Translations under genes and position numbers: made by a program
From: CAZOHN01 sp964579325
Lineage (GTDB): Bacteria; Pseudomonadota; Alphaproteobacteria; Rhodobacterales; Rhodobacteraceae
Direction: 5' to 3'
Assembly (NCBI GenBank): GCA_964579325.1
Contig: CAZOHN010000195.1
Span: 1 to 6,782, forward strand
DNA length: 6,782 nt
Shown: piece after piece, positions 1 through 5,953 of the stretch
Numbering within the stretch: the stretch's first letter is position 1
Layout: each line of letters starts with the position of its first letter
Notes under the pieces: model-generated
Seen by the model: the letters and a program-made list of their open reading frames with translations, nothing else
Databases searched by the model: none
Told to the model about the DNA's origin: nothing

Positions 1-237
1 AACCTCGCCGCGGCGCGCGACCTGCCGCGGCAGTTGCGGCTCAGGGGCCTTGGCGGGCAGGTGGTGCTCGACCTCGCGCCCCTGGCGAAGAAGGACCGCA
101 AGGCCTTCGAGGGGACGCTGCGCGCGGCGTTCCGGGGCGACGCGGTGGAGACCTCGCTTCTGGGCTTCACGCCGCTGGGCCACTACGAGCTCAGCCGCAA
201 GCGCGAGCGGCTGCCGATTGCGGAGGCGCTGGGGTGA
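1..237 (+). CDS. Ribonuclease E/G family protein, C-terminal part (5' truncated by window edge)
   Basis: The frame is open from base 1 and ends at TGA 235-237, giving 78 residues of the C-terminus. The stretch NLAAARDLPRQLRLRGLGG followed by VVLDLAP matches the RNase E/G catalytic-core pattern 'N..AA.EIARQLRLR.LGG..V.DF'. Asp24 of the fragment corresponds to the second catalytic, Mg-binding aspartate of that family. The later TSLLGFTPLGHYELSRKRER corresponds to the family's 'GL.EMTRKR' strand. These enzymes are single-strand endoribonucleases in RNA processing and decay. The protein ends about ten residues after SRKRER, with no CPxC zinc-link and no long scaffold tail, so it is the short form. 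It overlaps yacG by four bases (GTGA), which implies translational coupling. A maf/rng/yacG order is familiar from Rhodobacterales, but only the last two genes are visible here. Confidence 0.9.
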   Translation, partial: NLAAARDLPRQLRLRGLGGQVVLDLAPLAKKDRKAFEGTLRAAFRGDAVETSLLGFTPLGHYELSRKRERLPIAEALG

Positions 238-425
238 GCTGCCCGGTCTGTTCCAAGCCGACCGATCCGAAATACCGGCCGTTCTGCTCGCGCCGCTGTG
301 CGGATGTCGACCTCGGGCGCTGGCTGACGGGCTCCTACGCGATCCCGGTGGCGGACGAGGAGCCGTCGGACGAGACGGACGAGAGCGGCACGCCGCCCGG
401 GGCGCAATCGGGCACGCCGCACTAG
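234..425 (+). CDS. yacG: DNA gyrase inhibitor YacG (zinc-binding protein)
   Basis: This is a 63-residue protein with a GTG start embedded in the stop of the preceding RNase gene (GTGA overlap). The N-terminus shows the YacG zinc finger: Cys3-x2-Cys6 followed by Cys18-x3-Cys22 in FCSRRCADVDLGRWL, the family signature. The acidic tail (ADEEPSDETDES, about residues 40-51) is typical of the disordered YacG C-terminus. In E. coli YacG binds GyrB and inhibits gyrase DNA binding; that role is known for the family and is only inferred here. No other start fits, because Cys3 must lie near the N-terminus. A run of eight G residues follows the stop codon. The next gene downstream is on the opposite strand. 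Confidence 0.95.
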   Translation: MSCPVCSKPTDPKYRPFCSRRCADVDLGRWLTGSYAIPVADEEPSDETDESGTPPGAQSGTPH

Positions 426-548
426 GGGGGGGCGACTGTGGGACGTGCGCGGGAAGCTGATCGGACATCGGTTCAAGGGGCGGCTGTGCGGAACGGAGCG
501 GCCGTCTTGCTGCATGGGATTGAGGCCAGCCGGGCGAACAGCGATCGA

Positions 549-1001
549 TCAGGTCCTGTAGCTGAAATCAAAGGCCTCGTCGCTGGGCCCGTTTTTCCGC
601 AGGAGCATCAGCCTTTCCCTGCCCTCGACCAGATTGGGGATATGACCCGCCCGTATCGGCCAGATGACATAGGATGGCGCGTCCACGTGTTCGAACCATT
701 CTGCACGGCGGTTCAGGAACGCCCCATGGATGGTCTTGTGGACGAAGTGCTCAAAGTCCTCGCGGCTTTCCCAAACCGAGAGGGTTGCCAGAGCCACTTC
801 GGGGCGACCGAACAAACGGCCGCAATCATTCTCTGGGAGTGCGAGGTCTTTGTCCTTCAACCTCCACACGAAACCCTTCGATCTGTCGGCCACCGCGTTG
901 ACCCGGTCCGTGTTCTCCTCGAACCCGGCAATGCGAGGATCGCCAGAAGGGTGCAAAAGAAAGCCCATGTTCATTTGCGCGATGTGCTGCATCTTTCCCA
1001 C
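549..1001 (-). CDS. DUF3291 domain-containing protein
   Basis: A 150-residue protein, or 147 if translation begins at the ATG at 992. Nearly the whole length resembles DUF3291: an opening QMNMGFLLHPSGDPRIAGF, then DRVNAVADRSKGFVWRL, LATLSVWESREDFEHFV, RRAEWFEH, and a closing IRAGHIPNLVEGRERL...NGPSDEAFDF. Proteins of this family adopt the ferredoxin-like dimeric alpha-beta barrel fold seen in antibiotic-biosynthesis-monooxygenase relatives. No reaction is established, so none is assigned. GTG at 1001 is chosen because AGGG lies six bases upstream; the ATG three codons later has only a weak GGGAAAG next to it. There is no signal peptide, so the product is cytoplasmic. It converges on yacG with a 123-base gap and no clear terminator. 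GC content looks lower than in neighbouring genes. Confidence 0.85.
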   Translation of the reverse strand: MGKMQHIAQMNMGFLLHPSGDPRIAGFEENTDRVNAVADRSKGFVWRLKDKDLALPENDCGRLFGRPEVALATLSVWESREDFEHFVHKTIHGAFLNRRAEWFEHVDAPSYVIWPIRAGHIPNLVEGRERLMLLRKNGPSDEAFDFSYRT

Positions 1002-1178
1002 GATCGACCCTCACGAGCAGACAGTGATTAGGGATGGCTCTTCGGTCAAGGACGCGCTTGAGGACCGGGAAGGGCTGGAAGCCGTCACCTGACACCCTCG
1101 CCCGGTCAGGCCCGGTTCGCGTTCACACCCTGTGGCCATCGGAAGCGTCCTGGCAGGTGGCGGGCCTCGGGACGCCCC

Positions 1179-1628
1179 CTAGGACTGGGTCGCCAGCATC
1201 ACGCCCGCCGCCATCGCCGCGATGCCCGCCGCGCGCATGAGGCCGAGGGGCTTCACCACCGCGCCGAAGAGGCCGAAGTGGTCGATGATCGCGGCCGAGG
1301 CGAGCTGGCCCAGCAGCACGAAGAACACCGCGTTGCCCACGCCGAAGCGCGGGGCGATCCAGGTGATCGAGAGGACGTAGAAGGCGACGAGGAGCCCCGC
1401 GAGGAACAGGTGGCGGGGCTGCGCCGGGACTGTCGCCAGCGCCGCCGGCCCGGCGGTGACCGCAAGCGTGGCCAGCGCCGCGAGGAAGGCGACCACGAAA
1501 AGGATCACCGCGGCGGCGGCGGGTGAGCCGAGCCTCACGCCGAGCTGGGCGTTCAGCGCGGCGAGGAGCGGGATGCCCATCCCCGCAAACAGCATGACGA
1601 GGGCATAGCGCGCGGTATCGGGTAGCAA
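1179..1628 (-). CDS. DMT-superfamily small membrane protein, DUF606/YdcZ type
   Basis: A 149-residue, very hydrophobic protein with about five predicted membrane helices (roughly residues 7-27, 35-60, 73-91, 97-118, 126-146). The pattern IPLLAALNAQLGVRLGSP near the N-terminus and LLGQLASAAIIDHFGLFG at about 105-122 is characteristic of DUF606 (YdcZ), a five-helix half-size relative of drug/metabolite transporters. Substrate is unknown. The frame stays open further upstream to 1952, but that extension is arginine- and proline-rich and unlike the family. The start is set at TTG 1628 because a full GGAGG sits about eight bases before it and because the length then matches the family. It ends with TAG at 1181-1179. 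A dyad element lies upstream in its likely promoter region. Confidence 0.85.
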   Translation of the reverse strand: MLPDTARYALVMLFAGMGIPLLAALNAQLGVRLGSPAAAAVILFVVAFLAALATLAVTAGPAALATVPAQPRHLFLAGLLVAFYVLSITWIAPRFGVGNAVFFVLLGQLASAAIIDHFGLFGAVVKPLGLMRAAGIAAMAAGVMLATQS

Positions 1629-1709
1629 GCGTGGGTCCTCCGGGGGTCTCGGGCGGCCGGGATCGGCACCTTTGTGCCGGCTGACCCTAGGGCGTCGGCG
1701 GACTTGCGC

Positions 1710-1735
1710 CAATACAACTTTAACGAGAGTTATTG
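1710..1735. promoter_or_regulatory. AT-rich dyad, possible operator or promoter of the YdcZ-type gene
   Basis: CAATA at 1710-1714 is mirrored by TATTG at 1731-1735, and AACT at 1716-1719 is mirrored by AGTT at 1728-1731 with a one-base offset. The result is a quasi-palindrome in an AT-rich island within very GC-rich DNA. It lies about 80-120 bases upstream of the minus-strand TTG start, a plausible place for a promoter and a winged-helix regulator site (MarR or HxlR type). The regulator is not identifiable, and no strong -35/-10 pair could be assigned. Confidence 0.35.
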
Positions 1736-1898
1736 AATATTGGACATGTGCCATGGTTGCGGTACTCTCCGACCATGGAGAAGCGCCGGACGAGGTCTGT
1801 CTATCCGTCCCCCCGACCTCAGCCTCCCCTCCGGCGTTCCGCGGCAGGGCCCCGCCCGACCGGAACACCCCGCTTCCACGGCCCCTGACCCCGGCCGT

Positions 1899-1912
1899 TT
1901 GATGCGGGTCAA
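1899..1912 (+). promoter_or_regulatory. FNR/FnrL-type box upstream of the cytochrome c gene
   Basis: TTGAT-GCGG-GTCAA matches the FNR consensus TTGAT-N4-ATCAA in nine of ten defined positions, the exception being G for A at the start of the right arm. Its centre is about 63 bases before the cytochrome ATG. FNR-family regulators (FnrL, Anr, Dnr, Nnr) use such sites in Rhodobacterales to control low-oxygen respiration genes, including c-type cytochromes. That downstream gene makes the match more persuasive than a chance hit. Oxygen- or NO-responsive control is an inference. Confidence 0.6.
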
Positions 1913-1934
1913 GGCGCGGGGCCCGATCCCGTGC

Positions 1935-1966
1935 GAGGGTCTCCGCAGCCACAAGCGGAGACCCTC
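1935..1966 (+). promoter_or_regulatory. Perfect 12-bp hairpin holding the Shine-Dalgarno of the cytochrome c gene
   Basis: GAGGGTCTCCGC (1935-1946) is the exact reverse complement of GCGGAGACCCTC (1955-1966), with an eight-base AGCCACAA loop. The right arm carries GGAG at 1957-1960, eight bases before the ATG at 1969, so a transcript containing both arms would bury its ribosome-binding site. There is no T tract, so it is not a normal terminator. If transcription starts inside the element, as class I or II FNR spacing would suggest, it could instead act as a DNA operator. Confidence 0.6.
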
Positions 1967-1968
1967 AG

Positions 1969-2415
1969 ATGTTTTCAGCGCGCCTCGTTCCGGATCTGAC
2001 GCTCGCGGCCCTTGCCGTGTCGGCGATGTTGTCGGCCACGGTGTCGGCCCGGGCGCAGGATATCGTCGTGGGGGACCCCGCCGTCGGGCGCGACCTCTAC
2101 ATCGACTATTGTGCCGCCTGCCATGGCGAGGATGCCCGCGGCACCGGGCCGATGGCGGACATCCTCTCCATCCCCCCCGCCGATCTCACGACGCTGGCGG
2201 CCCGCAACGGCGGCGTGTTTCCGACCGGCCGTGTCGCCGCGCAGATCGACGGGCGCGACCCGATGCTGGCGCATGGCGGCGAGATGCCGATCTTCGGCGA
2301 TTTCTTCCAGGGCCTCGACACCGCGATCAAGGCCGAGACCGGCCAGCCGATGATGACCTCGCGCCCGATCGTCGACCTGATCGAATGGCTCAAGGGCCTG
2401 CAGGCCGAGGGCTAG
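1969..2415 (+). CDS. Secreted class I c-type cytochrome
   Basis: A 148-residue protein. Residues 1-29 form a signal peptide with a hydrophobic stretch at about 10-25 and likely cleavage after Ala-Arg-Ala29, sending the product to the periplasm. Cys48-Ala-Ala-Cys51-His52 is the covalent haem c attachment motif, and GEMPIFG at 104-110 supplies Met106 as the probable second axial ligand. The spacing fits a single-haem class I cytochrome domain. Such proteins shuttle electrons between respiratory complexes or serve as enzyme subunits; the partner is not evident. ATG 1969 is the only sensible start because the frame is closed upstream by TGA at 1900. The gene stands alone and follows an FNR-like box and a hairpin covering its SD, suggesting oxygen-linked and possibly translational control. 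Confidence 0.92.
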   Translation: MFSARLVPDLTLAALAVSAMLSATVSARAQDIVVGDPAVGRDLYIDYCAACHGEDARGTGPMADILSIPPADLTTLAARNGGVFPTGRVAAQIDGRDPMLAHGGEMPIFGDFFQGLDTAIKAETGQPMMTSRPIVDLIEWLKGLQAEG

Positions 2416-2790
2416 TGTCGGCCGATTGACAAGAGGTTCCCGACGCAGGCAGGGCCTGGGGCGGAGGTCCCGCATCCGCACGGCGGATGGCCGGGTGTCC
2501 GCTGCGAGGTTGCATCACGGACCATGCGAGATCGGTTGAGCCTCCTGCCGGGGGCCTCGTCCACAGGGTTGTCGGGCCGTTCGATCGCAGCATGGCCTTC
2601 ACGAGGCAACCGTTGCTGGCGCAGGCAGGCGCAAGGCAACCCCGAGCAATTGTCGTGCGAGACCTCCCGAGAAGCGTCGCAAGGGTCAGGTTCGTTTCAA
2701 TTCCGATGCATTTTCCTGCCACCCGCGCACACGGACTCAGAAGAATTTAAGGCATCTTGCGTCTGGTACGCCCCGCACGGGAGACGGCGC
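2416..2790. other. 375-base region without a recognisable gene
   Basis: Small open frames occur on both strands, but none has a plausible start, codon pattern or recognisable domain. A short imperfect hairpin (CATCCG/CGGATG, 2473-2489) lacks a T tract. AGGCAACC occurs twice, 30 bases apart (2604-2611 and 2634-2641), and the first copy runs into a GCAAC-C-GTTGC palindrome. The last 90 bases, including a TTTAA-containing AT-rich patch near 2745, probably hold the promoter and leader of the Hint gene, although no clean -35/-10 pair was found. Confidence 0.5.
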
Positions 2791-3849
2791 ATGACGTTCA
2801 CCATCAACGCGGTTGATGCCGAGTTTGCGGTTGCGACGGGGTCCAATGTCAACAATGGCCCCGGAACCAGCACATTCGACTACCCTCCCACGTCCTCGAA
2901 CGGATTGGTCATCACGGCCAATCCGGGTGATCCCACGCCGGCAACATTCTCCTTAGGAGACAGCTACGACCTCGTCTACGGCAACGGTGGTGGAGGCAGG
3001 GGCGGTACCTTCGAAGACGCGATCGTCATCCGCTCGGACGCCTTGCCAGGGGGTGGTCATGTGGTGGTCTTTGAAGGTCTCAATCAGAACGGCGAACTGG
3101 AGCAGATTGTGTGGACGCCGGGCTTTGACCTGGAGTCCTGGTACTTCGACAATTTCAATCAGGGGAACCCTCCGGGCTTCTACACCTCGGACCAGAACGC
3201 TTCCACCGAGTACGTGCACGGCTATGTGTGTTTCTCCTCGGAAACCCGCATCGCGACCGCGAGAGGAGAAGTCCCGGCTGGTCATCTCGTCATTGGTGAT
3301 CTGGTTCGAACACTGGATCACGGCTACCAGCCGATACTCTGGATTGGCCGCCGCAGGGTCCGGATCGATCAGAAATCGGAGGGCGCCCAACCTGTGCTGA
3401 TAGAGCCGAGCGGCTTCGAACCCAACGCCCTGCGTCATCCGATTGTCGTCTCACCTCAACATCGATTGCTTCTTCGCAGCCCTGTCGGGGAAGAGATGCT
3501 TGCCCCGGCAAAGGCTTTCGTTGGCACGAAGGGAATCCGATACATGCGGGGCAAGAGCGAAGTCGAGTACATCTCGCTGTTGCTGGAACGGCACGAGATA
3601 CTGGATGTCTCGGGCCTCGCAACGGAGAGCTTCCTTCCGGGACCACAAGGGTATCTTCAACTCTCGCAACGGGAAACCCGGGAGATCGAGCGCGTCATTG
3701 CCAGACAGCGCGGGCGAAATGCTCCGTCACGCGTGATCGCTGCGCGGCGCTGTCTTGGTGGTGCCTCCGGGCGGCGTGCGATCGTGGCGGGGGCGGTGCC
3801 GGTTCTGTTTCAACAGTGCACGAGCATGGCCCGGCGCGCCGTCGGCTGA
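2791..3849 (+). CDS. Hint (Hedgehog/intein-like) domain protein
   Basis: A 352-residue protein. ATG 2791 is chosen because GGAG lies seven bases upstream and MTFTINAV suits the family; the in-frame extension to 2524 looks noncoding. Residues 1-146 form a glycine- and aspartate-rich, probably beta-rich domain, with GGHVVVFEG and PGFDLESWYFDNF near its end. Cys147 opens the Hint domain (CFSSETRIATARGEVPAGHL...GDLVRTLDHGYQPILWIGRR), followed by HPIVVSPQHRLLL with His224, then LLLERHEILDVSGLATESFLPG. Cys147 corresponds to the nucleophile of inteins and Hedgehog proteins, so self-cleavage at Val146/Cys147 is possible, but this bacterial family's chemistry is largely untested. The tail after about residue 300 is arginine-rich and unfamiliar. 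There is no classical signal peptide; relatives are often thought to leave by type I secretion. Local GC (about 62% at 3301-3360) is well below the flank (about 83% at 4381-4440). Confidence 0.88.
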   Translation: MTFTINAVDAEFAVATGSNVNNGPGTSTFDYPPTSSNGLVITANPGDPTPATFSLGDSYDLVYGNGGGGRGGTFEDAIVIRSDALPGGGHVVVFEGLNQNGELEQIVWTPGFDLESWYFDNFNQGNPPGFYTSDQNASTEYVHGYVCFSSETRIATARGEVPAGHLVIGDLVRTLDHGYQPILWIGRRRVRIDQKSEGAQPVLIEPSGFEPNALRHPIVVSPQHRLLLRSPVGEEMLAPAKAFVGTKGIRYMRGKSEVEYISLLLERHEILDVSGLATESFLPGPQGYLQLSQRETREIERVIARQRGRNAPSRVIAARRCLGGASGRRAIVAGAVPVLFQQCTSMARRAVG

Positions 3850-4097
3850 TGCCCGGGGGTTGCCCGCGGCCTGTCGCAAGAAGAACCTGGGCCATGCGGT
3901 GCAGGTGCTCCGGCTGGCCCGCAGGGATCGACGGAAATCGTCGGTTCCCGACGCCACTCGAAAGGCGGACAGCCGGGACAGTCCACGGAGCTTCCGCTTC
4001 GTCCCGCAGGCCGCTGCTCCGCGATTCATGTCCGAGCAGCGTCGCGCGCACCAGGGGCAGATCGCGTGCCTCCGGCCAGGTGGTGAACGTCAGGGGC
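3850..4097. other. Convergent intergenic gap, no gene recognised
   Basis: This 248-base stretch separates the Hint gene from the convergent SH3b/MliC-like gene. It is open in several frames, as expected at this GC content, but no frame shows a recognisable protein. A small CGACG-GAAAT-CGTCG hairpin (3929-3943) is present without a T tract. No terminator could be called for either flanking gene. Confidence 0.4.
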
Positions 4098-4778
4098 CTA
4101 GCGGGGCACGCAGGCCAGCTGCGCGCCGCTGCCATCCGCCCAGACGGCCCGGCGGGCGTCACCGGTGAGGAAGATCCCCCGGTTGCGGCGGCCGACGTAG
4201 CCCAGGGGGTCGTCGCTGCCGCGGATCCGCACGAGGTCATGGCGGGTTCCGTCGCGCGTTGTGACGGTCGCGGTCTGCGCGTCGGCGGCGACCACGAGGT
4301 CGATCCGCTCGCCCTGTGCGCAACGGTAGCTGTAGCTGAGTGCGCCGCGCGGCAGGTCGCCGCCGGGCCTTGGCCGCACCACCGGCCGGGTTGGCGCCGC
4401 CGCGGGCGGAGCGGCGGCGGCGTAGCCGGGATCGAAGGCCGAAGCCGGCGCCCAGGCGAGGCCGGTGCGGCCGGTGTCGAGCAGGAACCAGACCTGGCCC
4501 TGGGAGATGCAGCGTTGGGCGGCGGCGGCGGCCTGTCCGGCGTTCGCGCGGCGGCAGGCGGCCTGGCAGGCCGCACTGAGATAGGCGACCTGCCCGGCAA
4601 AGCGCAGCCTCGTGCCGGAGCGGGCGCGCGCGGCCGCGCGCTGGTCGGGCCCCGGCGCGCCGCGCAGGTCGGTGGTGGAGGTGACGCGCAGCACCTGGCC
4701 GTCGTCGGGCCGGCACATCGTGGCCGCCGAGGCGGGGGCGGCGAGAAGGAGCGCAAGGACGAGGGCGGCGCGGAACAT
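4098..4778 (-). CDS. Secreted two-domain protein: SH3b-like plus MliC-like (lysozyme inhibitor-like)
   Basis: A 226-residue protein. The frame is open upstream to 4871, but ATG 4778 is chosen because MFRAALVLALLLAAPASA is a clear signal peptide (cleavage near residue 18). Residues 28-115 resemble a bacterial SH3-like fold: LRVTSTTDLRGAPGPD, SGTRLRF, then VWFLLDTGRTGLAWAPASAF. A cysteine-bearing insert (C71, C75, C90) is unusual. An Ala/Pro linker (about 119-140) leads to residues 147-226, which look like MliC/PliC: YSYRCAQGERIDLVV, TATVTTRDG, GIFLTGDARRAVWADG and terminal LACVPR. Cys153 and Cys223 occupy the usual disulfide positions. MliC proteins inhibit C-type lysozyme in the periplasm; inhibition here is inferred from sequence resemblance only. 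No strong SD was seen. The gene lies after the terminator of the DUF1194 gene, so it is probably transcribed separately. Confidence 0.78.
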   Translation of the reverse strand: MFRAALVLALLLAAPASAATMCRPDDGQVLRVTSTTDLRGAPGPDQRAAARARSGTRLRFAGQVAYLSAACQAACRRANAGQAAAAAQRCISQGQVWFLLDTGRTGLAWAPASAFDPGYAAAAPPAAAPTRPVVRPRPGGDLPRGALSYSYRCAQGERIDLVVAADAQTATVTTRDGTRHDLVRIRGSDDPLGYVGRRNRGIFLTGDARRAVWADGSGAQLACVPR

Positions 4779-4869
4779 GGCGGGACTCGGTCGTGTCGGG
4801 GCTATGACCCTTGGCCGAGGATGAGCGGGAGTCAACCACCGGGCGGGCCGGGGAGCGACCGCGCCCCGC

Positions 4870-4903
4870 AAAAAGGGAAGCGCCCGCCGATGTGGCGGGC
4901 GCT
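4870..4903 (-). terminator. Rho-independent terminator of the DUF1194 gene
   Basis: On the minus strand AGCGCCCGCC pairs perfectly with GGCGGGCGCT (10 bp, five-base loop ACATC), followed by TCCCTTTTTG. It begins 36 bases after the TGA of the DUF1194 gene. It is the only strong intrinsic terminator in the window and separates that gene from the SH3b/MliC-like gene downstream. Confidence 0.85.
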
Positions 4904-4939
4904 CGTTGTCTGCGGTTGCTCCGATGGAGCGGGTCGCGG

Positions 4940-5716
4940 TCAGGCCTTGCGGCGACGGGCGGCGGCAAGCGCGCCGATGCCGGCGATCATCAGCCAGCCG
5001 GCAGCCGGGAGCGGGATCGGCGAGGCGCCCGGATCGGTGCCCGTGATCTCGGCCTTGAGCTTGGTCCGGATCGCGTTGTCGAAGTCCGCGAAGCTGGACG
5101 CCGAGAGGACGAAGCCGCCGCCGCAGCGGACGTTGTCCTGGTAGTAGGTCTTCAGCGCATCATTACCGATCGAGATGCCGTTGATGGTGCCGCCACCGGC
5201 GCCGCAGAACGACGCGCTCGCAGTGAGCGGATCGATCCCGGAATTGTTGCTGCCGTCGCCGGACACATCGATGACCTTGCGCGTCGCCGAGTTGCCGGCC
5301 AGCAGCCAGTCGGCGATCGACTGTTCACCGGCGTCGATGCCGCGACCGATCGCGGTGAGGCCGCTCTCGATCCGGGCCATGCTGTTCAGCGCGGCCGCGA
5401 AAGCCTGCGCGGAGGCGGCACTGTCGATGATCGTCATCGCGATCGCCTGGGACGCATTCGAGGCGAACTGGATCACGTTGACCGCGATGGCGCCGACCTT
5501 GCCGCCCGTGGTGTCGGTGATCGCGGCGATGATCGCGGCGTCGTTGAACGCGTTCACATAGCCCGTCCGCTGGAGCGCGTACTCGGTGGAGTCCACGCTC
5601 CCCGAGGTGTCGATCACCAGCGAAAGGACGGTGTCGACCGTCGCGGCCTGGGCCGGGAGCATCGCCGCGACGGCAATGGCCGTTCCCGCAGCAAGATTTC
5701 TGAATTTCTCGAACAC
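4940..5716 (-). CDS. DUF1194 (vWA-like) protein with VPLPA-type C-terminal sorting signal
   Basis: A 258-residue protein. GTG 5716 is preferred over the in-frame ATG at 5749 because GGAGG lies eight bases upstream and the product then opens with a normal signal peptide (FEKFRNLAAGTAIAVAAMLPAQAA, cleavage near residue 25). VLSLVIDTSGSVDS gives the MIDAS-type DxSGS at Asp36-Ser40, with Thr121 and VIDVSGDGSNN (Asp154) as likely further metal-site residues; the latter motif is a DUF1194 hallmark. Cys171 and Cys198 may form a disulfide. Residues 233-258 read PIPLPA, a hydrophobic helix and a basic ARRRKA end: a VPLPA/PEP-CTERM-like tail processed by an exosortase, so the protein is expected on the cell surface or attached to exopolysaccharide. 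No exosortase gene is present in the window. The gene has its own leader of about 240 bases and terminator. Its ligand is unknown. Confidence 0.9.
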   Translation of the reverse strand: MFEKFRNLAAGTAIAVAAMLPAQAATVDTVLSLVIDTSGSVDSTEYALQRTGYVNAFNDAAIIAAITDTTGGKVGAIAVNVIQFASNASQAIAMTIIDSAASAQAFAAALNSMARIESGLTAIGRGIDAGEQSIADWLLAGNSATRKVIDVSGDGSNNSGIDPLTASASFCGAGGGTINGISIGNDALKTYYQDNVRCGGGFVLSASSFADFDNAIRTKLKAEITGTDPGASPIPLPAAGWLMIAGIGALAAARRRKA

Positions 5717-5953
5717 GTGTGTGCCCTCCGTAAAAATGGTCGTCATCAAAGAGGATGGAGACGACGCAACGACGCACCGTTCACGGCGAGTCTCGCGTCG
5801 GACCGTCCCCCCAGCACAGCAACCTTAACAAATTCTTGAGCGGTGCGAACCCGATTTCTCACCGAATCGTGAAAATGTGCCTGTCAAGTCAGCCTGGGGA
5901 AACCAAATCGCACTTGCTTCGGGACTGTTGACGTGCGCGCACAAATGGCGCCC

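Larger units (their letters stand above)
1629..1968. other. 340-base intergenic region between divergent transporter and cytochrome genes
   Basis: No convincing gene lies here. From left to right it contains the TTG leader of the minus-strand transporter, an AT-rich dyad (1710-1735), a CCATGGT/ACCATGG inverted repeat (1751-1778), a GC-rich stretch without features, an FNR-like box (1899-1912) and a perfect hairpin abutting the cytochrome start (1935-1966). A short plus-strand frame at 1775-1888 begins MEKRRTRSVYP, faintly like the N-terminus of HxlR-type regulators, but it degenerates into low-complexity arginine/proline sequence. Confidence 0.6.

Noticed and set aside
438..1031. Plus-strand frame opposite the DUF3291 gene
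   Set aside because: No family resemblance, whereas the minus strand gives a full-length DUF3291 match.
1629..1952. N-terminal extension of the YdcZ-type protein
   Set aside because: The extension is Arg/Pro-rich with no membrane segment, and would give a protein far longer than the family; TTG 1628 has a strong SD.
2473..2489. CATCCG/CGGATG hairpin as terminator of the cytochrome c gene
   Set aside because: Only six base pairs, no T tract and about 60 bases past the stop codon.
2524..2790. N-terminal extension of the Hint protein to an upstream ATG
   Set aside because: The added 89 residues look like translated noncoding DNA, and ATG 2791 has a good SD at proper spacing.
3695..4756. Long minus-strand frame overlapping the SH3b/MliC-like gene
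   Set aside because: Pro/Arg/Ala-rich translation in another frame of a gene that has a signal peptide and domain pattern; also runs antisense into the Hint gene.
3816..5144. Long plus-strand open frame (about 440 codons)
   Set aside because: It runs antisense through the SH3b/MliC-like gene and into the DUF1194 gene, has low-complexity Gly/Arg/Ala composition, and shows no recognisable domain; long open antisense frames are expected at this GC content.
4811..5839. Long plus-strand open frame opposite the DUF1194 gene
   Set aside because: Its sequence is Arg/Asp/Gly-rich shadow of a gene with clear MIDAS and sorting motifs on the other strand.
5859..5887. Minus-strand TTGACA (5887-5882) as a sigma-70 promoter of the DUF1194 gene
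   Set aside because: The -35 hexamer is perfect, but at 17-base spacing the -10 position reads CGGTGA, which is not a credible -10.
5933..5942. GTGCGCGCAC palindrome after the lipoprotein gene as a terminator
   Set aside because: It has no loop and no T tract; a ten-base palindrome of G and C is common at this composition.
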